Source: Oligoflexia bacterium | GTDB lineage: Bacteria > Bdellovibrionota > UBA1018 | Reading direction: 5' to 3' | Length of the DNA: 59,985 bases | Assembly: GCA_014378465.1 (NCBI GenBank) | Contig: JACMNQ010000042.1 | Location: 1 to 59,985 of the forward strand | Made by a program: the position numbers and the translations under genes | The notes under the pieces: generated by a model | What the model saw: only the letters and a program-made list of their open reading frames with translations | The model's database searches: none | What the model was told of the DNA's origin: nothing | Shown: piece by piece, positions 21,428-30,127 of the stretch | Layout: every line of letters begins with the position of its first letter | Position numbering within the stretch: position 1 is the stretch's first letter

Positions 21428-22126
21428 TTACTTCGCTGCCTGACTGTGGAGCAGTCGGGCCAGTTGTCCTGGATCACGCAGTGTTCCACGGTCACGAGCC
21501 ACTTCTGGAAGCCCACCGGTACAGGCATCCGGCGAAAGCTTGCCCCTCGCCCACAGGATGCGGTCGACCATCGTCTTGAAGAGAAACTCCAGAGGTCTTT
21601 CGACCTCCTGGCCTTCCAGAATCCCCATCGCCCGTGCGATTGCTTCGAAAGTGGACACACTCTCCGCGTGGGGGGATTGCCTGAGCTGATATTCCGAAGG
21701 TTTGCCCGAAGGCAGCTTCACACAGGGGACACAGTCCAGTTCGGAAATTCGACTCTTCACTTTGCTGGCCTGCTTCCAACTCCCGTCCGGAACGATCAGC
21801 GTGATCGGCTTTCCAAAACTTCGGGCATACTCGCGAGTGAGTTCCCGCGCGTCGTCGGAAGGATAGAGGTAGAGTGACTGCCGATCCGGGTCGACCAGTC
21901 CGTCGGTGCTCATGGACTCCCCTTCGAGTCCGCGAATCCGGAGCTCACTGTTCCTGAGCGCCAGCGTCGCAAGACGAGCCGTATTGGTCGTTGTTTTCGT
22001 TTCACGCCAGTGCATGAGGACGATCAGTCGCGTCTCCGTCTTCAGGACCGGGATCACGGCGCAGAGGCAGAGCACATCCGTCATCCCGCAGGTGGCGCAG
22101 CGAGATTTGAACCGGCGACTGCTCAC
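21428..22126 (-). CDS. DTW-domain tRNA-uridine aminocarboxypropyltransferase
   Basis: A 232-residue DTW/TapT-like protein: zinc-type CATCGMTDVLCLC at 10-22, LMHWRE, and VPDGSWKQA carrying the DTW-equivalent motif (here DGSW). The family transfers an aminocarboxypropyl group from SAM to uridine (acp3U) in tRNA. The C-terminal ERPLEFLFKTMVDRILWARGK is also typical. The GTG start overlaps the upstream membrane-protein stop by 4 bases. It converges on the response regulator with only 2 bases between stops and no terminator there. Confidence 0.85.
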   Translation of the reverse strand: MSSRRFKSRCATCGMTDVLCLCAVIPVLKTETRLIVLMHWRETKTTTNTARLATLALRNSELRIRGLEGESMSTDGLVDPDRQSLYLYPSDDARELTREYARSFGKPITLIVPDGSWKQASKVKSRISELDCVPCVKLPSGKPSEYQLRQSPHAESVSTFEAIARAMGILEGQEVERPLEFLFKTMVDRILWARGKLSPDACTGGLPEVARDRGTLRDPGQLARLLHSQAAK

Positions 22127-22437
22127 TTCACTTCTCCAACGCGCCCCACGCGCCAGAACAGGAAGGCGAAGAAATAAACGACCGCTGCCATGTACGCAAA
22201 ATTGATCAGAGTGTAGAATCCGTAAGCGCTCACTTGCTGAGCTGCCACGCCGTCGAGCACGCTTTTGGGAATCAGCGTCACCAGGTGACTTTCAATCAAG
22301 GGGCTGATGCCGAGAACATAAGTGATGAGGAAGCCGCCGTAACTCCGGGCGCGCTTCCCTTCGAGGGTGAAATTTTTGGCCAGAGTCAGGCGCCCTCGGA
22401 TCAGACACCAAGCACCCAGAAGGATCATCATCAGCAT
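22123..22437 (-). CDS. Small integral membrane protein
   Basis: A 104-residue protein with hydrophobic spans at about 2-14, 34-60 and 72-95 and a basic KRARSYGG loop. I do not recognise the family. It starts 6 bases after the DUF4862 stop and overlaps the DTW gene, so it sits in the middle of a three-gene operon. Confidence 0.6.
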   Translation of the reverse strand: MLMMILLGAWCLIRGRLTLAKNFTLEGKRARSYGGFLITYVLGISPLIESHLVTLIPKSVLDGVAAQQVSAYGFYTLINFAYMAAVVYFFAFLFWRVGRVGEVK

Positions 22438-22443
22438 AAAGTG

Positions 22444-23445
22444 TTACCTGGCCTCTCTCTTAGCGGCAGCCATGCAGAAATTCAAGAACGAGACGGACTC
22501 TTTGACCCAATGAATGCGGTCCTCGAGCGAGAGAGTTGCAGGCAGGGGCTGAATCTTGAGCCCCAGAACCGCTTCAGCCGGGAGCATCTGCAGGGCTTCG
22601 ATGACCCGAGCTTCGGTTAAAAACAGCCTTTCAAATCCAGTCGGATCGCGAGACTTCATTTCAGGATTTGCAAACGGAGCATGGGAGTCTTCCCAGTTTC
22701 CATACAGGGGATGAGTTTCACAGGCCCCGGAGAATATCAGGGCCTTGAGCAGACCCTGGGAACCGACCGAATCCAGATGCTCGAGAGCGCCTTCCGGAGA
22801 CCGCACTTCGAGCACGGAGCGCCCCCAGTTGAGAGAGATTCCGAACGGGCTTCCCAACTGATGAACGGCCGTCATCTCTTCATCCAGTCCGAGAAAGCCC
22901 TTGGCAGGAGTCTGCCCAGCGATGAATTGATCACAGTGTTCAATCCAGAGTTCAGCCCCCTGCCAGTCCCAGCACTGAATTTCCTGCAGCGACTCCACGA
23001 AGGAGTGCAGCGAGGCTTTCGCACGGAGTTGATTGGGGGCGGAGTGAAGCTGGACGGCAACCACCGTTTTTTTTCCGAATTTCTGATTGAGCTGATGAAC
23101 CGCGGTCTGAGCGGAGCGGATGAACTCGAGCGCAGCTCTCCGGCCGCTTTCGGAAGTCGAAGCGAGTCCGAAGGTGGGGTCGAGCCTGAGGCGCTCCATG
23201 GTACCCGGCAGCGGAGTGAGGACCGCTTTCCACCGGGGATTGAAGTGCTCGAGCAACCACGCCGGGTCGTGAGGGTGAAGTGCTCCCTGAAAAGGCAGTT
23301 CAAGGCCACCGACTGACTTGAGCTCGCCCAGAGCCCTGAAATACTCGCCCTCGGCAACCGGATTCCAGATGTGCGGGTTTCTGGCCTGAGGAGAAGCGGC
23401 ATAGGCTCCGATGAAAAACGAAGGCTTCATGCCTTCATCTACCAT
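22444..23445 (-). CDS. DUF4862-like TIM-barrel protein
   Basis: A 333-residue soluble protein resembling DUF4862: FIGAYAASP at the start, GGLELPFQGALHPHD, LTPLPGTMERL, FGLASTSESGR, VAVQLHSAP, WDWQGAELWIEHCD and PAKGFLGL. These alternate strand/helix segments with conserved Glu and His suggest an aldolase/isomerase-type barrel, but no reaction is known to me for the family. ATG 23445 has GAGGGGAG just upstream. First gene of the operon with a membrane protein and the DTW enzyme. Confidence 0.65.
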   Translation of the reverse strand: MVDEGMKPSFFIGAYAASPQARNPHIWNPVAEGEYFRALGELKSVGGLELPFQGALHPHDPAWLLEHFNPRWKAVLTPLPGTMERLRLDPTFGLASTSESGRRAALEFIRSAQTAVHQLNQKFGKKTVVAVQLHSAPNQLRAKASLHSFVESLQEIQCWDWQGAELWIEHCDQFIAGQTPAKGFLGLDEEMTAVHQLGSPFGISLNWGRSVLEVRSPEGALEHLDSVGSQGLLKALIFSGACETHPLYGNWEDSHAPFANPEMKSRDPTGFERLFLTEARVIEALQMLPAEAVLGLKIQPLPATLSLEDRIHWVKESVSFLNFCMAAAKREAR

Positions 23446-23712
23446 CCTCTCCCCTCTGGAGACAACTCTCCAAACCAGGTCTGAGGTTTCCCGATGAGCT
23501 GCTCGACCACGAAATGGCGGGAGTGAGAAACGAGTCGGTTACGCTTGAAAAAGCGCTTCAGACGCGCCTTCGTGCAGTGCGCTATTCTTCTGCCGGTTCA
23601 CTGGATATCCTAAAACCTGCTTGGCAATGGACCCACACGTCAACCGCGATGTTCAAGGACCTGTCCAGAGCCCGCCTCACGATCGGGAACACTTTATGCT
23701 GAGTGAGCAAGC

Positions 23713-24540
23713 GTGAAGTCTTACTTCGGGTCCCGTTCATCCCTGCCTGCTTTCCTGCTTCCGGTCATAGTACCGGCCTTGGGCGCCTGCGCTTTTCTCA
23801 ACGGGTGCCAGCATGCGCAGAAGCATGCGATCAGTCCGGATGCTCCCAATGCCTATCTGAATTCCGAGCTCCTCAAAGCGGTGGTGCTCGGAGATCAGGC
23901 AAAAACACTTCAGCTCATTCAGGCGGGCGCGGATCCCGACGCGTCCGTTCCTCAAGGTGATGTGAAGGGACCGACGACGCTGATGATCGCAGCAATGAAC
24001 GGCGACGTCGCGATGCTCAAGACCCTGATCGCAAGGGGTTCGACGGTTCAGAGCACGGATGCCCGGGGCTGGACTCCACTCATGATCGCGGCGAAGTATG
24101 GCAAAATCGAGGCGCTTCGAGTGCTCCTGGACCTCGGAGCGAAAATCGATTTCAAGAACGATCTCGCGATGACTGCCCTGATGGTGGCAACGGTCCACTC
24201 GCAGGACTCCTGTACGGAGCTTCTTCTCAGTCGCGGCGCCAACGCCAATACCATTTCAAAACAGGGCACCACTCCCCTCATGCTCGCTGCCGAAAATGGG
24301 GACGCGGCACTGACCCGCCTTCTGCTGAAATCCGGAGCCGCACCCAATGCCCAAGATCAGAACGGATTCACGCCCCTCATGCTGGCCGCATCACTGGGAC
24401 ACCTCAGGGCCGTGCAGATTCTGCTCGAGATGAAAGCCGATCCACAGATCAGGAATCCCATCACCGGTAAAACGGCCTTTGAAATCGCTGAACAGAGCTT
24501 TCATCCGGAAATCGCGCAGGAAATTCGGGCGAAAGGCTGA
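23713..24540 (+). CDS. Ankyrin-repeat lipoprotein
   Basis: A GTG-initiated protein of 275 residues. The N-terminus is hydrophobic with two candidate lipobox Cys (LGAC and LNGC). About six ankyrin repeats follow, each with the (T/G)xTPLMxAAxxG core: TTLMIAAMNGD, TPLMIAAKYGK, TALMVATVHSQ, TPLMLAAENGD, TPLMLAASLGH. This forms a protein-binding solenoid in the periplasm or on the outer membrane. In Bdellovibrio relatives and many pathogens such proteins protect the cell or bind partners; the partner is unknown here. The 267 bases before it hold no clear gene. Confidence 0.85.
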   Translation: MKSYFGSRSSLPAFLLPVIVPALGACAFLNGCQHAQKHAISPDAPNAYLNSELLKAVVLGDQAKTLQLIQAGADPDASVPQGDVKGPTTLMIAAMNGDVAMLKTLIARGSTVQSTDARGWTPLMIAAKYGKIEALRVLLDLGAKIDFKNDLAMTALMVATVHSQDSCTELLLSRGANANTISKQGTTPLMLAAENGDAALTRLLLKSGAAPNAQDQNGFTPLMLAASLGHLRAVQILLEMKADPQIRNPITGKTAFEIAEQSFHPEIAQEIRAKG

Positions 24541-24586
24541 AATAAGGGTGCTGAAACCGGTTTCTGGCTCCCGCGGGGGCCTTATT
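24541..24586. terminator. Stem-loop between convergent genes
   Basis: AATAAGG at 24541 pairs with CCTTATT ending at 24586. Inside lie a perfect 12-bp palindrome GAAACCGGTTTC and a second GC stem. It overlaps the stop codon of the minus-strand gene and can end both transcripts. Confidence 0.6.
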
Positions 24587-24857
24587 CCGCTGGATCTTTC
24601 TGCTCGTAACCCACGACTTCGATGATCGTGCTGCCCTTGGCGAGAGCAGAGGAGGGAACGGCCGACTGTCCCTTGATCCGGATGCGCTTCTTCTTGAACA
24701 GTTCCTTGTATTCCGTGCGTGAGATGTTGCGCAGGTAATGATTTTCGTTCTGCTTCCTCAGCTCCTCCAGCAGCACCGTATCGATGCGCGGGCGGGAGGT
24801 GGAAAGTTCGATCGTCAGGAAATAGGAAGCATTGGTTTTCGGGGCGCCGTTATTCAT
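24582..24857 (-). CDS. Small protein with S4-like RNA-binding fold
   Basis: A 91-residue protein. Residues 44-85 (ISRTEYKELFKKKRIRIKGQ...ALAKGSTIIEVV) follow the S4-domain pattern: an Arg-rich helix, then basic strand, then a Gly-Ser turn and hydrophobic strand. S4 domains bind structured RNA. The N-terminal half is polar and unrecognised. It is divergent from the Bd3614-type deaminase, 52 bases apart. Confidence 0.5.
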   Translation of the reverse strand: MNNGAPKTNASYFLTIELSTSRPRIDTVLLEELRKQNENHYLRNISRTEYKELFKKKRIRIKGQSAVPSSALAKGSTIIEVVGYEQKDPAE

Positions 24858-24909
24858 AAGAGTTCACTGGGTCATTCACTTGAAAGTTTCATTGAAAGGA
24901 TTTGAGCTT

Positions 24910-25872
24910 GTGTTCGTTGACGCGATGGATAACACAGGTCTTTCAAAATTGCTGGAGAGATTGCAAACCGTGCTGCCCATCACCAAGCCTGAGCTGGCGT
25001 ACCTGACTCATGAAGGACGGACCTACTTTTCAAGGCATTCCCGAACCCCGGGTGAGCCCCATTCCGCCATCACGGTACTGATTCAGGGCATTTACGACCT
25101 GGATCCCGAATTTGCCCGCAAAATCCTGAGAAAGAAAATCCAGCACACGGGCCAAGCAACCGAAATGTGCCGAGGAATGGTCAAAGTCGCGGCCAAGAGC
25201 CTCACCCGGCTTCAAAGCCAGAATCCCGAACTGGACTTGCACTTGCCCGAGGGTGATTCTGTGCACGAAATCATTCCGCTTTCAGCTCCCACGCAACCTC
25301 GGCTGCTGCATCAGGAGCCTGACCTTTCACCTCTTTTCACCTCCTCCGCCTCCCGCAGTCCTGAAGCCTGGTTGCAAAGGAGCGCTGAACTTGCGACTCA
25401 GGTCTGTCTTCGCGCGGAACGGTTTGAGAGCGATCGCCCGGTCGCTGCGATTCTGGTTTCGGCGGAAGGAATCGTTCTCGCAGCCGCTCGAAACACGAAT
25501 TCCCGCAATCGCACGCTTCACGCCGAAGTGAACTTGCTTCAGTCCTATCATGAGCGCTGCAAACGTCCGATCCCGGCGGGCGCGAGCCTCTACGTCGCGC
25601 TCAAGCCGTGCAAGATGTGCGCAGGGATGATCTGGGAATGTGCTGAAGATCTGAATTCACTGCGAGTGTTCTACGGTCAGGATGATCCGGGAAGCATGGC
25701 CAAAGCGACTGTCCTGGATCCGCACAGTCACGAGAGGACGCGGGCTCTTCTGCAGAATTTTCGAATCGTGCCTGACACCCTTCAGGAACTCAGGGCGTTT
25801 CAGAAGTCGGCGAATGAGACTGAACGCTCAGGCTCAGGCGAGCCGGATCTTCGTAAAGAGTCTGGGTTCTGA
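24910..25872 (+). CDS. Bd3614-type cytidine-deaminase-fold protein
   Basis: About 320 residues. The C-terminal part is a zinc deaminase: HAEVN (H204, E206) and PCKMC (C234, C237), with the long insertions seen in the Bd3614-deaminase class first noted in Bdellovibrio bacteriovorus. The N-terminal ~150 residues, with KPELAYLTHEGRTYFSRHS, match the domain that accompanies this class. The substrate is unknown; related deaminases act on nucleic acids or nucleotides, some as toxins. The GTG at 24910 has AAGGA 9 bases upstream; ATG 24925 is also possible. The last 83 bases overlap the convergent gene. Confidence 0.8.
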   Translation: MFVDAMDNTGLSKLLERLQTVLPITKPELAYLTHEGRTYFSRHSRTPGEPHSAITVLIQGIYDLDPEFARKILRKKIQHTGQATEMCRGMVKVAAKSLTRLQSQNPELDLHLPEGDSVHEIIPLSAPTQPRLLHQEPDLSPLFTSSASRSPEAWLQRSAELATQVCLRAERFESDRPVAAILVSAEGIVLAAARNTNSRNRTLHAEVNLLQSYHERCKRPIPAGASLYVALKPCKMCAGMIWECAEDLNSLRVFYGQDDPGSMAKATVLDPHSHERTRALLQNFRIVPDTLQELRAFQKSANETERSGSGEPDLRKESGF

Positions 25873-26644
25873 AATCCTGCCAGCCGCTTCCGCGAGCGAC
25901 TTTCGGCATCGCGATCCCTTGAAACTCGACAATCCTCTTCAGATCGTCAGAGAAAGTGAAGTAGAAGGGCTTCAGAAAAAGAGCGATCACTGGACTCGTG
26001 GGTGACATGCGGACTCGCAGGCGTCCAGGCTTTCTCACATCCAGAGACAGTCCAAAACCCACGGTCTCCGTTCTCGAGAGTACGGCAAAACGAACCCTCA
26101 GCGTATCTCCCTGCAGAAGCTCCTGTTGATGGCGTCTCAGGTAATCCAAAAGCGTGGATCCGATCACGAATCGTTCACTGAATTCTTCTTCGCTGGTCGA
26201 GGTCTTCCCACCGCGCGTGTAGCTGAGGAGAACCCGGTTGCCTCGAACCTCGATGGCACCACTTTCAGCGAGCTGAAGCTGCTTCACTTCGTATTGCTTG
26301 AGATTTCCACCTTCAAGCGCGGTCTTTTCCTGCACCCAGGGTATTCCGGTGGGGCTGAAGTAGGCTTCTTCAATAGTGCGAAATTTGCCGTCGATCTTCT
26401 CTTCGGCCTGGTAGATTCCCTGTGGGCCGGACTGCTGGGAGATGGGCAGATCGATCGAATACAGCTTACCTGACGTTTTCGTTATGTTCACTGCAACCCC
26501 TCCGGAGTTGTCCAGGCAGAGCCCCGGCGTGGAAGTACCGGCGACTATGGTGACGAATAAGCAGATTCCAAGCCAAAGAAATCTGAACCCATGAAAACTG
26601 AGACCGTGCGGCCTGACGGAAGAAAAAGTGGAAGTTGAAATCAC
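25790..26644 (-). CDS. Exported protein of unknown function
   Basis: The GTG at 26644 has AGGAG 5 bases upstream and is a better start than the far-upstream ATG. A hydrophobic segment (residues 20-36) gives a signal peptide. The mature 240 residues alternate beta strands with polar turns; no motif is recognised. A closing DDLKRIVEFQG and mid-protein YFSPTGIPWVQEKTALE are suggestive of a lipoprotein-like beta fold (DUF3108-like at best). Its end overlaps the deaminase gene by 83 bases on the opposite strand. Confidence 0.6.
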   Translation of the reverse strand: MISTSTFSSVRPHGLSFHGFRFLWLGICLFVTIVAGTSTPGLCLDNSGGVAVNITKTSGKLYSIDLPISQQSGPQGIYQAEEKIDGKFRTIEEAYFSPTGIPWVQEKTALEGGNLKQYEVKQLQLAESGAIEVRGNRVLLSYTRGGKTSTSEEEFSERFVIGSTLLDYLRRHQQELLQGDTLRVRFAVLSRTETVGFGLSLDVRKPGRLRVRMSPTSPVIALFLKPFYFTFSDDLKRIVEFQGIAMPKVARGSGWQDFRTQTLYEDPARLSLSVQSHSPTSETP

Positions 26645-26919
26645 GAAAGCTCCTGAAGATGACAAAATGAGTATCGCACAAAAGTTAGACCTAAAGTGTA
26701 ATGGATTTCCGCTGGGTGGGAAGCCCAAATGATTCAACTTTGACTCTACTTCAGGCCCCTCGCTTGGAGCTCCACCCCTGTCACCGCCTCTGCGCCCATG
26801 ATTTGACGGTTTTTAAACAACTGCGCATTAAAATCACTTGGCATTTGACGCCTCATCCCGTAACTAGAGCGACAAATCAGACATTCAGGTTCGAAAGTCA
26901 CATTTTCTCGGGGGTATTC

Positions 26920-28116
26920 ATGAGAAATAAATTCATCCGCCTTTCAGGCGCAGGGGTCGCGATCGCGATCGCAGTCATTTCAAACACTTCAAGTCGTTCA
27001 GCCAACGCGGCCGTTCCGCCGCAGGGCTGGGACAGCAATCACAATCCCACCTGGATGATGCCGACTTACGAAGCTCACCTCAATCTTCTGCCGATGGAAG
27101 CCTCTCTTCCGGCAGCGAACACTCCCTGGTCCGACACTTATTGGCCAAGTGATCACGGCGGCATCGCTTTCCGCTGGAACACTCCCAATCCTCAGGGCTT
27201 CGGCTACCGCCTTCACAGCCTCGCTGAACTCAAGGCGATGACGACGAATGAAGTCGCGACCCTTTCCCCAGCCGAAAAATACGACATCTACATGGGTCGT
27301 TACGACTACCCCCTCGTGGCGCGCGAAAGATCCCGCACCAGCCCCTACGCCGCCGATTGGGAAGGCATCTGCCACGGCTGGTCCCCGGCATCTCTCCACA
27401 ATCCGGAGCCGATGCCCAATTACGTCGCCAATCGCGACGGGATCATCATCCCGTTCGGCTCATCCGACATCAAGGCCTTGCTCAGCGTTTTCTACGCTTA
27501 CGCATCCTTCGACAACATCGGCCACTACCGTTTCATCGGCACCCGTTGCCAGAGCCTTCCTCGTCGTGGCCTCGGCCGAATTTTCCGTCGTCCTGACGGA
27601 ACCTGCATCGGCGCGAATCCCGGCGCCTTTCACCTGGCGCTTGGAAACATGATCGGACTCACGAAGCAGGGTTTCGTCGCCGACCTCAATCGCAATCTTC
27701 AGGTCTGGAACCAGCCGGTTCTGGGTTACAAGAGCCAGATGGGACGCATGCATGGAGCTTCCCGCCGTGCCGCTCCTTCGGCCGTGAGTGAAATCGAAGT
27801 CATCACCACCATGTTCTACACTTCAGAAATCGAACCGACTTTCGAGCCGGTCGTCGGCACCGAAGCACAGAAAATTGAAAACGAAGAGTACCACTACACC
27901 ATTGAACTCAATGGTCAGGGCGAAATCGTCGGCGGTGAATGGTTGAACAACAATCACCCGGACTTCATCTGGAGTGTCGACAAGATCGAATTCAATGAAG
28001 TGACGGGCTCCGTGGATTTCACCGGAATCAAGGACATCTACAGAACCGCGGCACAGATGCCGCCTGCTCCGATCCCGAACCCGGCTCCTGCTCCATCACC
28101 GGTTCCGCATCTCTGA
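26920..28116 (+). CDS. Secreted transglutaminase-elicitor-like protein
   Basis: A 398-residue exported protein; the start has GGGGG 8 bases before ATG, and a signal peptide ends near SANA. The core resembles the transglutaminase-elicitor (GP42) family known from Phytophthora and some bacteria: WPSDHGGIAFRWN, KYDIYMGRYDYPLV, and the active-site Cys C151 in WEGICHGWSP, followed by NPGAFHLALGN with a possible catalytic His. Such enzymes cross-link Gln and Lys side chains outside the cell. The end is a Pro/Ala-rich tail (PAPIPNPAPAPSP). It could act on prey, host or its own envelope. Confidence 0.8.
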   Translation: MRNKFIRLSGAGVAIAIAVISNTSSRSANAAVPPQGWDSNHNPTWMMPTYEAHLNLLPMEASLPAANTPWSDTYWPSDHGGIAFRWNTPNPQGFGYRLHSLAELKAMTTNEVATLSPAEKYDIYMGRYDYPLVARERSRTSPYAADWEGICHGWSPASLHNPEPMPNYVANRDGIIIPFGSSDIKALLSVFYAYASFDNIGHYRFIGTRCQSLPRRGLGRIFRRPDGTCIGANPGAFHLALGNMIGLTKQGFVADLNRNLQVWNQPVLGYKSQMGRMHGASRRAAPSAVSEIEVITTMFYTSEIEPTFEPVVGTEAQKIENEEYHYTIELNGQGEIVGGEWLNNNHPDFIWSVDKIEFNEVTGSVDFTGIKDIYRTAAQMPPAPIPNPAPAPSPVPHL

Positions 28117-28180
28117 TCTGAGAGGTGAAGTTTTCTTCCCACAAGTCACTTGAACGGGCCGGTTTCTGAATGCCGGTCCA

Positions 28181-28210
28181 GGCCGCGAGACTTTCGTCTC
28201 GCGCCTTTTT
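28181..28210 (+). terminator. Rho-independent terminator after the transglutaminase gene
   Basis: CGCGAGAC / GTCTCGCG stem with a TTTC loop, followed by CCTTTTTC. Well placed 65 bases after the stop. Confidence 0.8.
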
Positions 28211-28221
28211 CATTCTCAGTG

Positions 28222-28476
28222 TCAAGTGCTCGGGGGAGAAACGTTCGGACGCGATGCCGGTGCGGGCCCTTCATGCTGGGTGACGATCTGATAAAAAAGA
28301 TTCTCCAGATCCAGAGCCTTCTGAAGGGAGCGACCAAGCGAGTTGCGGTAACACGTACTGCCCTCTGCCTGAAGCTCGTAGGCCACATGCCCGGCCTCAT
28401 TCGGTGCAAGCTGAACGCGAATCGCTCTCAAGGGAGGTGCGAACGGAGGCGTGATTTCAGGAACGAAAGGATGCAC
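28222..28476 (-). CDS. Downstream part of a split lipoprotein gene
   Basis: An 84-codon frame that begins at the GTG directly after the TGA of the lipoprotein gene, in the same reading frame. It is soluble (HVAYELQAEG, RNSLGRSLQKALDLENLFYQI) and ends Pro/Ser-rich. It has no ribosome site of its own. Either it is the lost C-terminal half of the upstream gene, or it is made by coupled re-initiation or stop-codon readthrough. Confidence 0.5.
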   Translation of the reverse strand: MHPFVPEITPPFAPPLRAIRVQLAPNEAGHVAYELQAEGSTCYRNSLGRSLQKALDLENLFYQIVTQHEGPAPASRPNVSPPST

Positions 28477-28833
28477 TCAGATGATCGACGAAGGCAGATC
28501 GTTTGAGACGAAATCATTGTACTGCGCGAGCAATTGAGAGCGCTCGGATCCGCTGACTGACCCAAGGACTTGTGCCTGATCCTGGCCTTGTCTTTGGCCC
28601 TGCAACCTCAGTGAATAGTCTCCTGTCGAACGGATTGTGAAGACGCCCTGAATTCCACACGCTGAGGAGTCCCTCAACGGACAGACGAAGTCTCCGGAAA
28701 TCTCACTCCAGCGTGCGGCCGTTCCGGGATTGTCGCCCGCATTCACACTTTCGGACTTGGAATGATCAAACCCGCACGAACTTGTGAAGACCAGAAGCAC
28801 TGCAGTCAATGCGAAAAATGGAACATGTGTCAT
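28477..28833 (-). CDS. Small lipoprotein, possibly cut short by a stop codon
   Basis: A 118-residue lipoprotein (hydrophobic start, lipobox SSC). The mature part has two Cys-flanked segments (DFVCPLRD, SACGIQG) followed by a beta-rich stretch (GVFTIRSTGDYSLRLQGQ). It ends at a TGA that is followed at once by an in-frame 84-codon extension. If that TGA were a sense codon the protein would be 203 residues. Family unknown. Confidence 0.65.
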   Translation of the reverse strand: MTHVPFFALTAVLLVFTSSCGFDHSKSESVNAGDNPGTAARWSEISGDFVCPLRDSSACGIQGVFTIRSTGDYSLRLQGQRQGQDQAQVLGSVSGSERSQLLAQYNDFVSNDLPSSII

Positions 28834-29005
28834 GGTTCATGAGAGTGCAAATGCGGTGCAATCGAATGAACCGCTCCCGCCCGGTGCCGGTGCCGCGGCC
28901 GGCTTTCTTCAGTCGTTTGCTTGAGTTTAAGGATATACGAAACTATTTCGAGTGCTTTTTCCAGAACTCTTTCAACTCATGGTCAAATTCCATAAAGGAT
29001 CAAAC

Positions 29006-29863
29006 GTGCAAAACCTGTCTCAAATGGGTCTCTGCATTGCAGTTCCTCCTTCCATGCCCCAATCCGAACCGCAGAGGTATCAGCCGCTTCCTTCTTACAG
29101 CCAATCGCATTCTTCATTGAACTCGGTGAACAGCGCCTGGGCAACTTCACAAAAGTCTCCTGCCATCAGTGCGAGCGCGTTGTTTCTCGGCGCACTCGTG
29201 GGGATGGCCGTCCTCATGCTTCTGAGCGTCCTCGGCATGGCTCTCGGACTTTCACTTTTCAACTTTCAAAGAGACGGGTTTCCCGGAAGCATCCTGGATC
29301 GAATCTCGATCGCCACTTTCATCTCCTTCAGTCTGTGCACTGCTTACGGGTTGGGCGGTTATGTTTCATCCCGTGCGTCACACAGCGACTCGCACTGGGA
29401 CTCAATCTACCGTTCACTGGGAACCTGGGCACTCAACATCGTTCTGCTCGGATTCTTCGTGGCGGCGATTGGATCATGGGCCGCGGGCTTTCTGGCTCAA
29501 GCGGGTTACAACCTGGGATCAGATCTTGGTAAAACCTCGGTCATCGATCAGATCACTCACAATCTCGGCGAAATGAAAATCATGACGAATCTCAGTGTGT
29601 TGAAAGGAAAAGCGGAGACGCGATTCGTCCCAGGACCCACTCATGGGGGCATCGCCGCACAAGCCGGCAAAGAAATGAAGTCCCACGCCAAAATGGCGAA
29701 AAAATCAGGAGTAGTTTCGGAATCTCTCGAGGTCAAAGGCGAGTCGGCTCGAAAGACAGCACTTCCAATCTTGTGGCTCACATTCGCCGCAATTCTGCTT
29801 TCGGCGGCGGCCGCGGTGTTTGGCGGGCTGCACGCAGTGAAAATGGCGGGAATGAACCGCTGA
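29006..29863 (+). CDS. Membrane protein of unknown function
   Basis: The GTG at 29006 has AAAGGA 6 bases upstream; ATG 28979 and 29054 are alternatives. A Ser/Gln-rich N-terminus of about 50 residues precedes hydrophobic segments at about 57-82, 105-125, 142-165 and a final one near 255-275. The region between the third and fourth is polar (KGKAETRFVPGPTHGG). The topology resembles PhnA-like membrane proteins but I cannot name it. The ASRT-like gene follows 24 bases later. Confidence 0.65.
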   Translation: MQNLSQMGLCIAVPPSMPQSEPQRYQPLPSYSQSHSSLNSVNSAWATSQKSPAISASALFLGALVGMAVLMLLSVLGMALGLSLFNFQRDGFPGSILDRISIATFISFSLCTAYGLGGYVSSRASHSDSHWDSIYRSLGTWALNIVLLGFFVAAIGSWAAGFLAQAGYNLGSDLGKTSVIDQITHNLGEMKIMTNLSVLKGKAETRFVPGPTHGGIAAQAGKEMKSHAKMAKKSGVVSESLEVKGESARKTALPILWLTFAAILLSAAAAVFGGLHAVKMAGMNR

Positions 29864-29887
29864 CGCCCCGAGCAGTGCACCCCTCTG

Positions 29888-30103
29888 GTGAAAGAATTGC
29901 AAACTGACGAGTTCATGCCCATGAACTCGATCGGATCCAGACGCTGGATCATCCCTGAGGGTCACATTCCAGATGGAGGTCATGGCGCCGGGCGCACCTT
30001 GCACGTTCGTTTCAACGACCTGAAGGAACCCGAACCCATTCCGCTCGACACCCGGCAGGCCGAAAGTGCCCCGATGACCAGCGTCGCCTGTTCACAGCCC
30101 TGA
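29888..30103 (+). CDS. Contracted sensory rhodopsin transducer (ASRT)-like protein
   Basis: A 71-codon frame (GTG start; ATG 29915 would give 62). RRWIIPEGHIP, RTLHVRFNDLKEPEPIP and DTRQAES are signature segments of the ASRT family (about 125 residues, tetrameric beta protein first found with Anabaena sensory rhodopsin). In the family these are separated by a stretch of about 45 residues with SHEA..LN and by about 23 residues with SDVPIVVQ. Both spacers are missing here, with the frame kept. No rhodopsin is near. It is either a non-functional relic or an unusual miniature. It lies 24 bases before gnd. Confidence 0.6.
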   Translation: MKELQTDEFMPMNSIGSRRWIIPEGHIPDGGHGAGRTLHVRFNDLKEPEPIPLDTRQAESAPMTSVACSQP

Positions 30104-30127
30104 AAAATTGATGAAAGTGAACCACTC

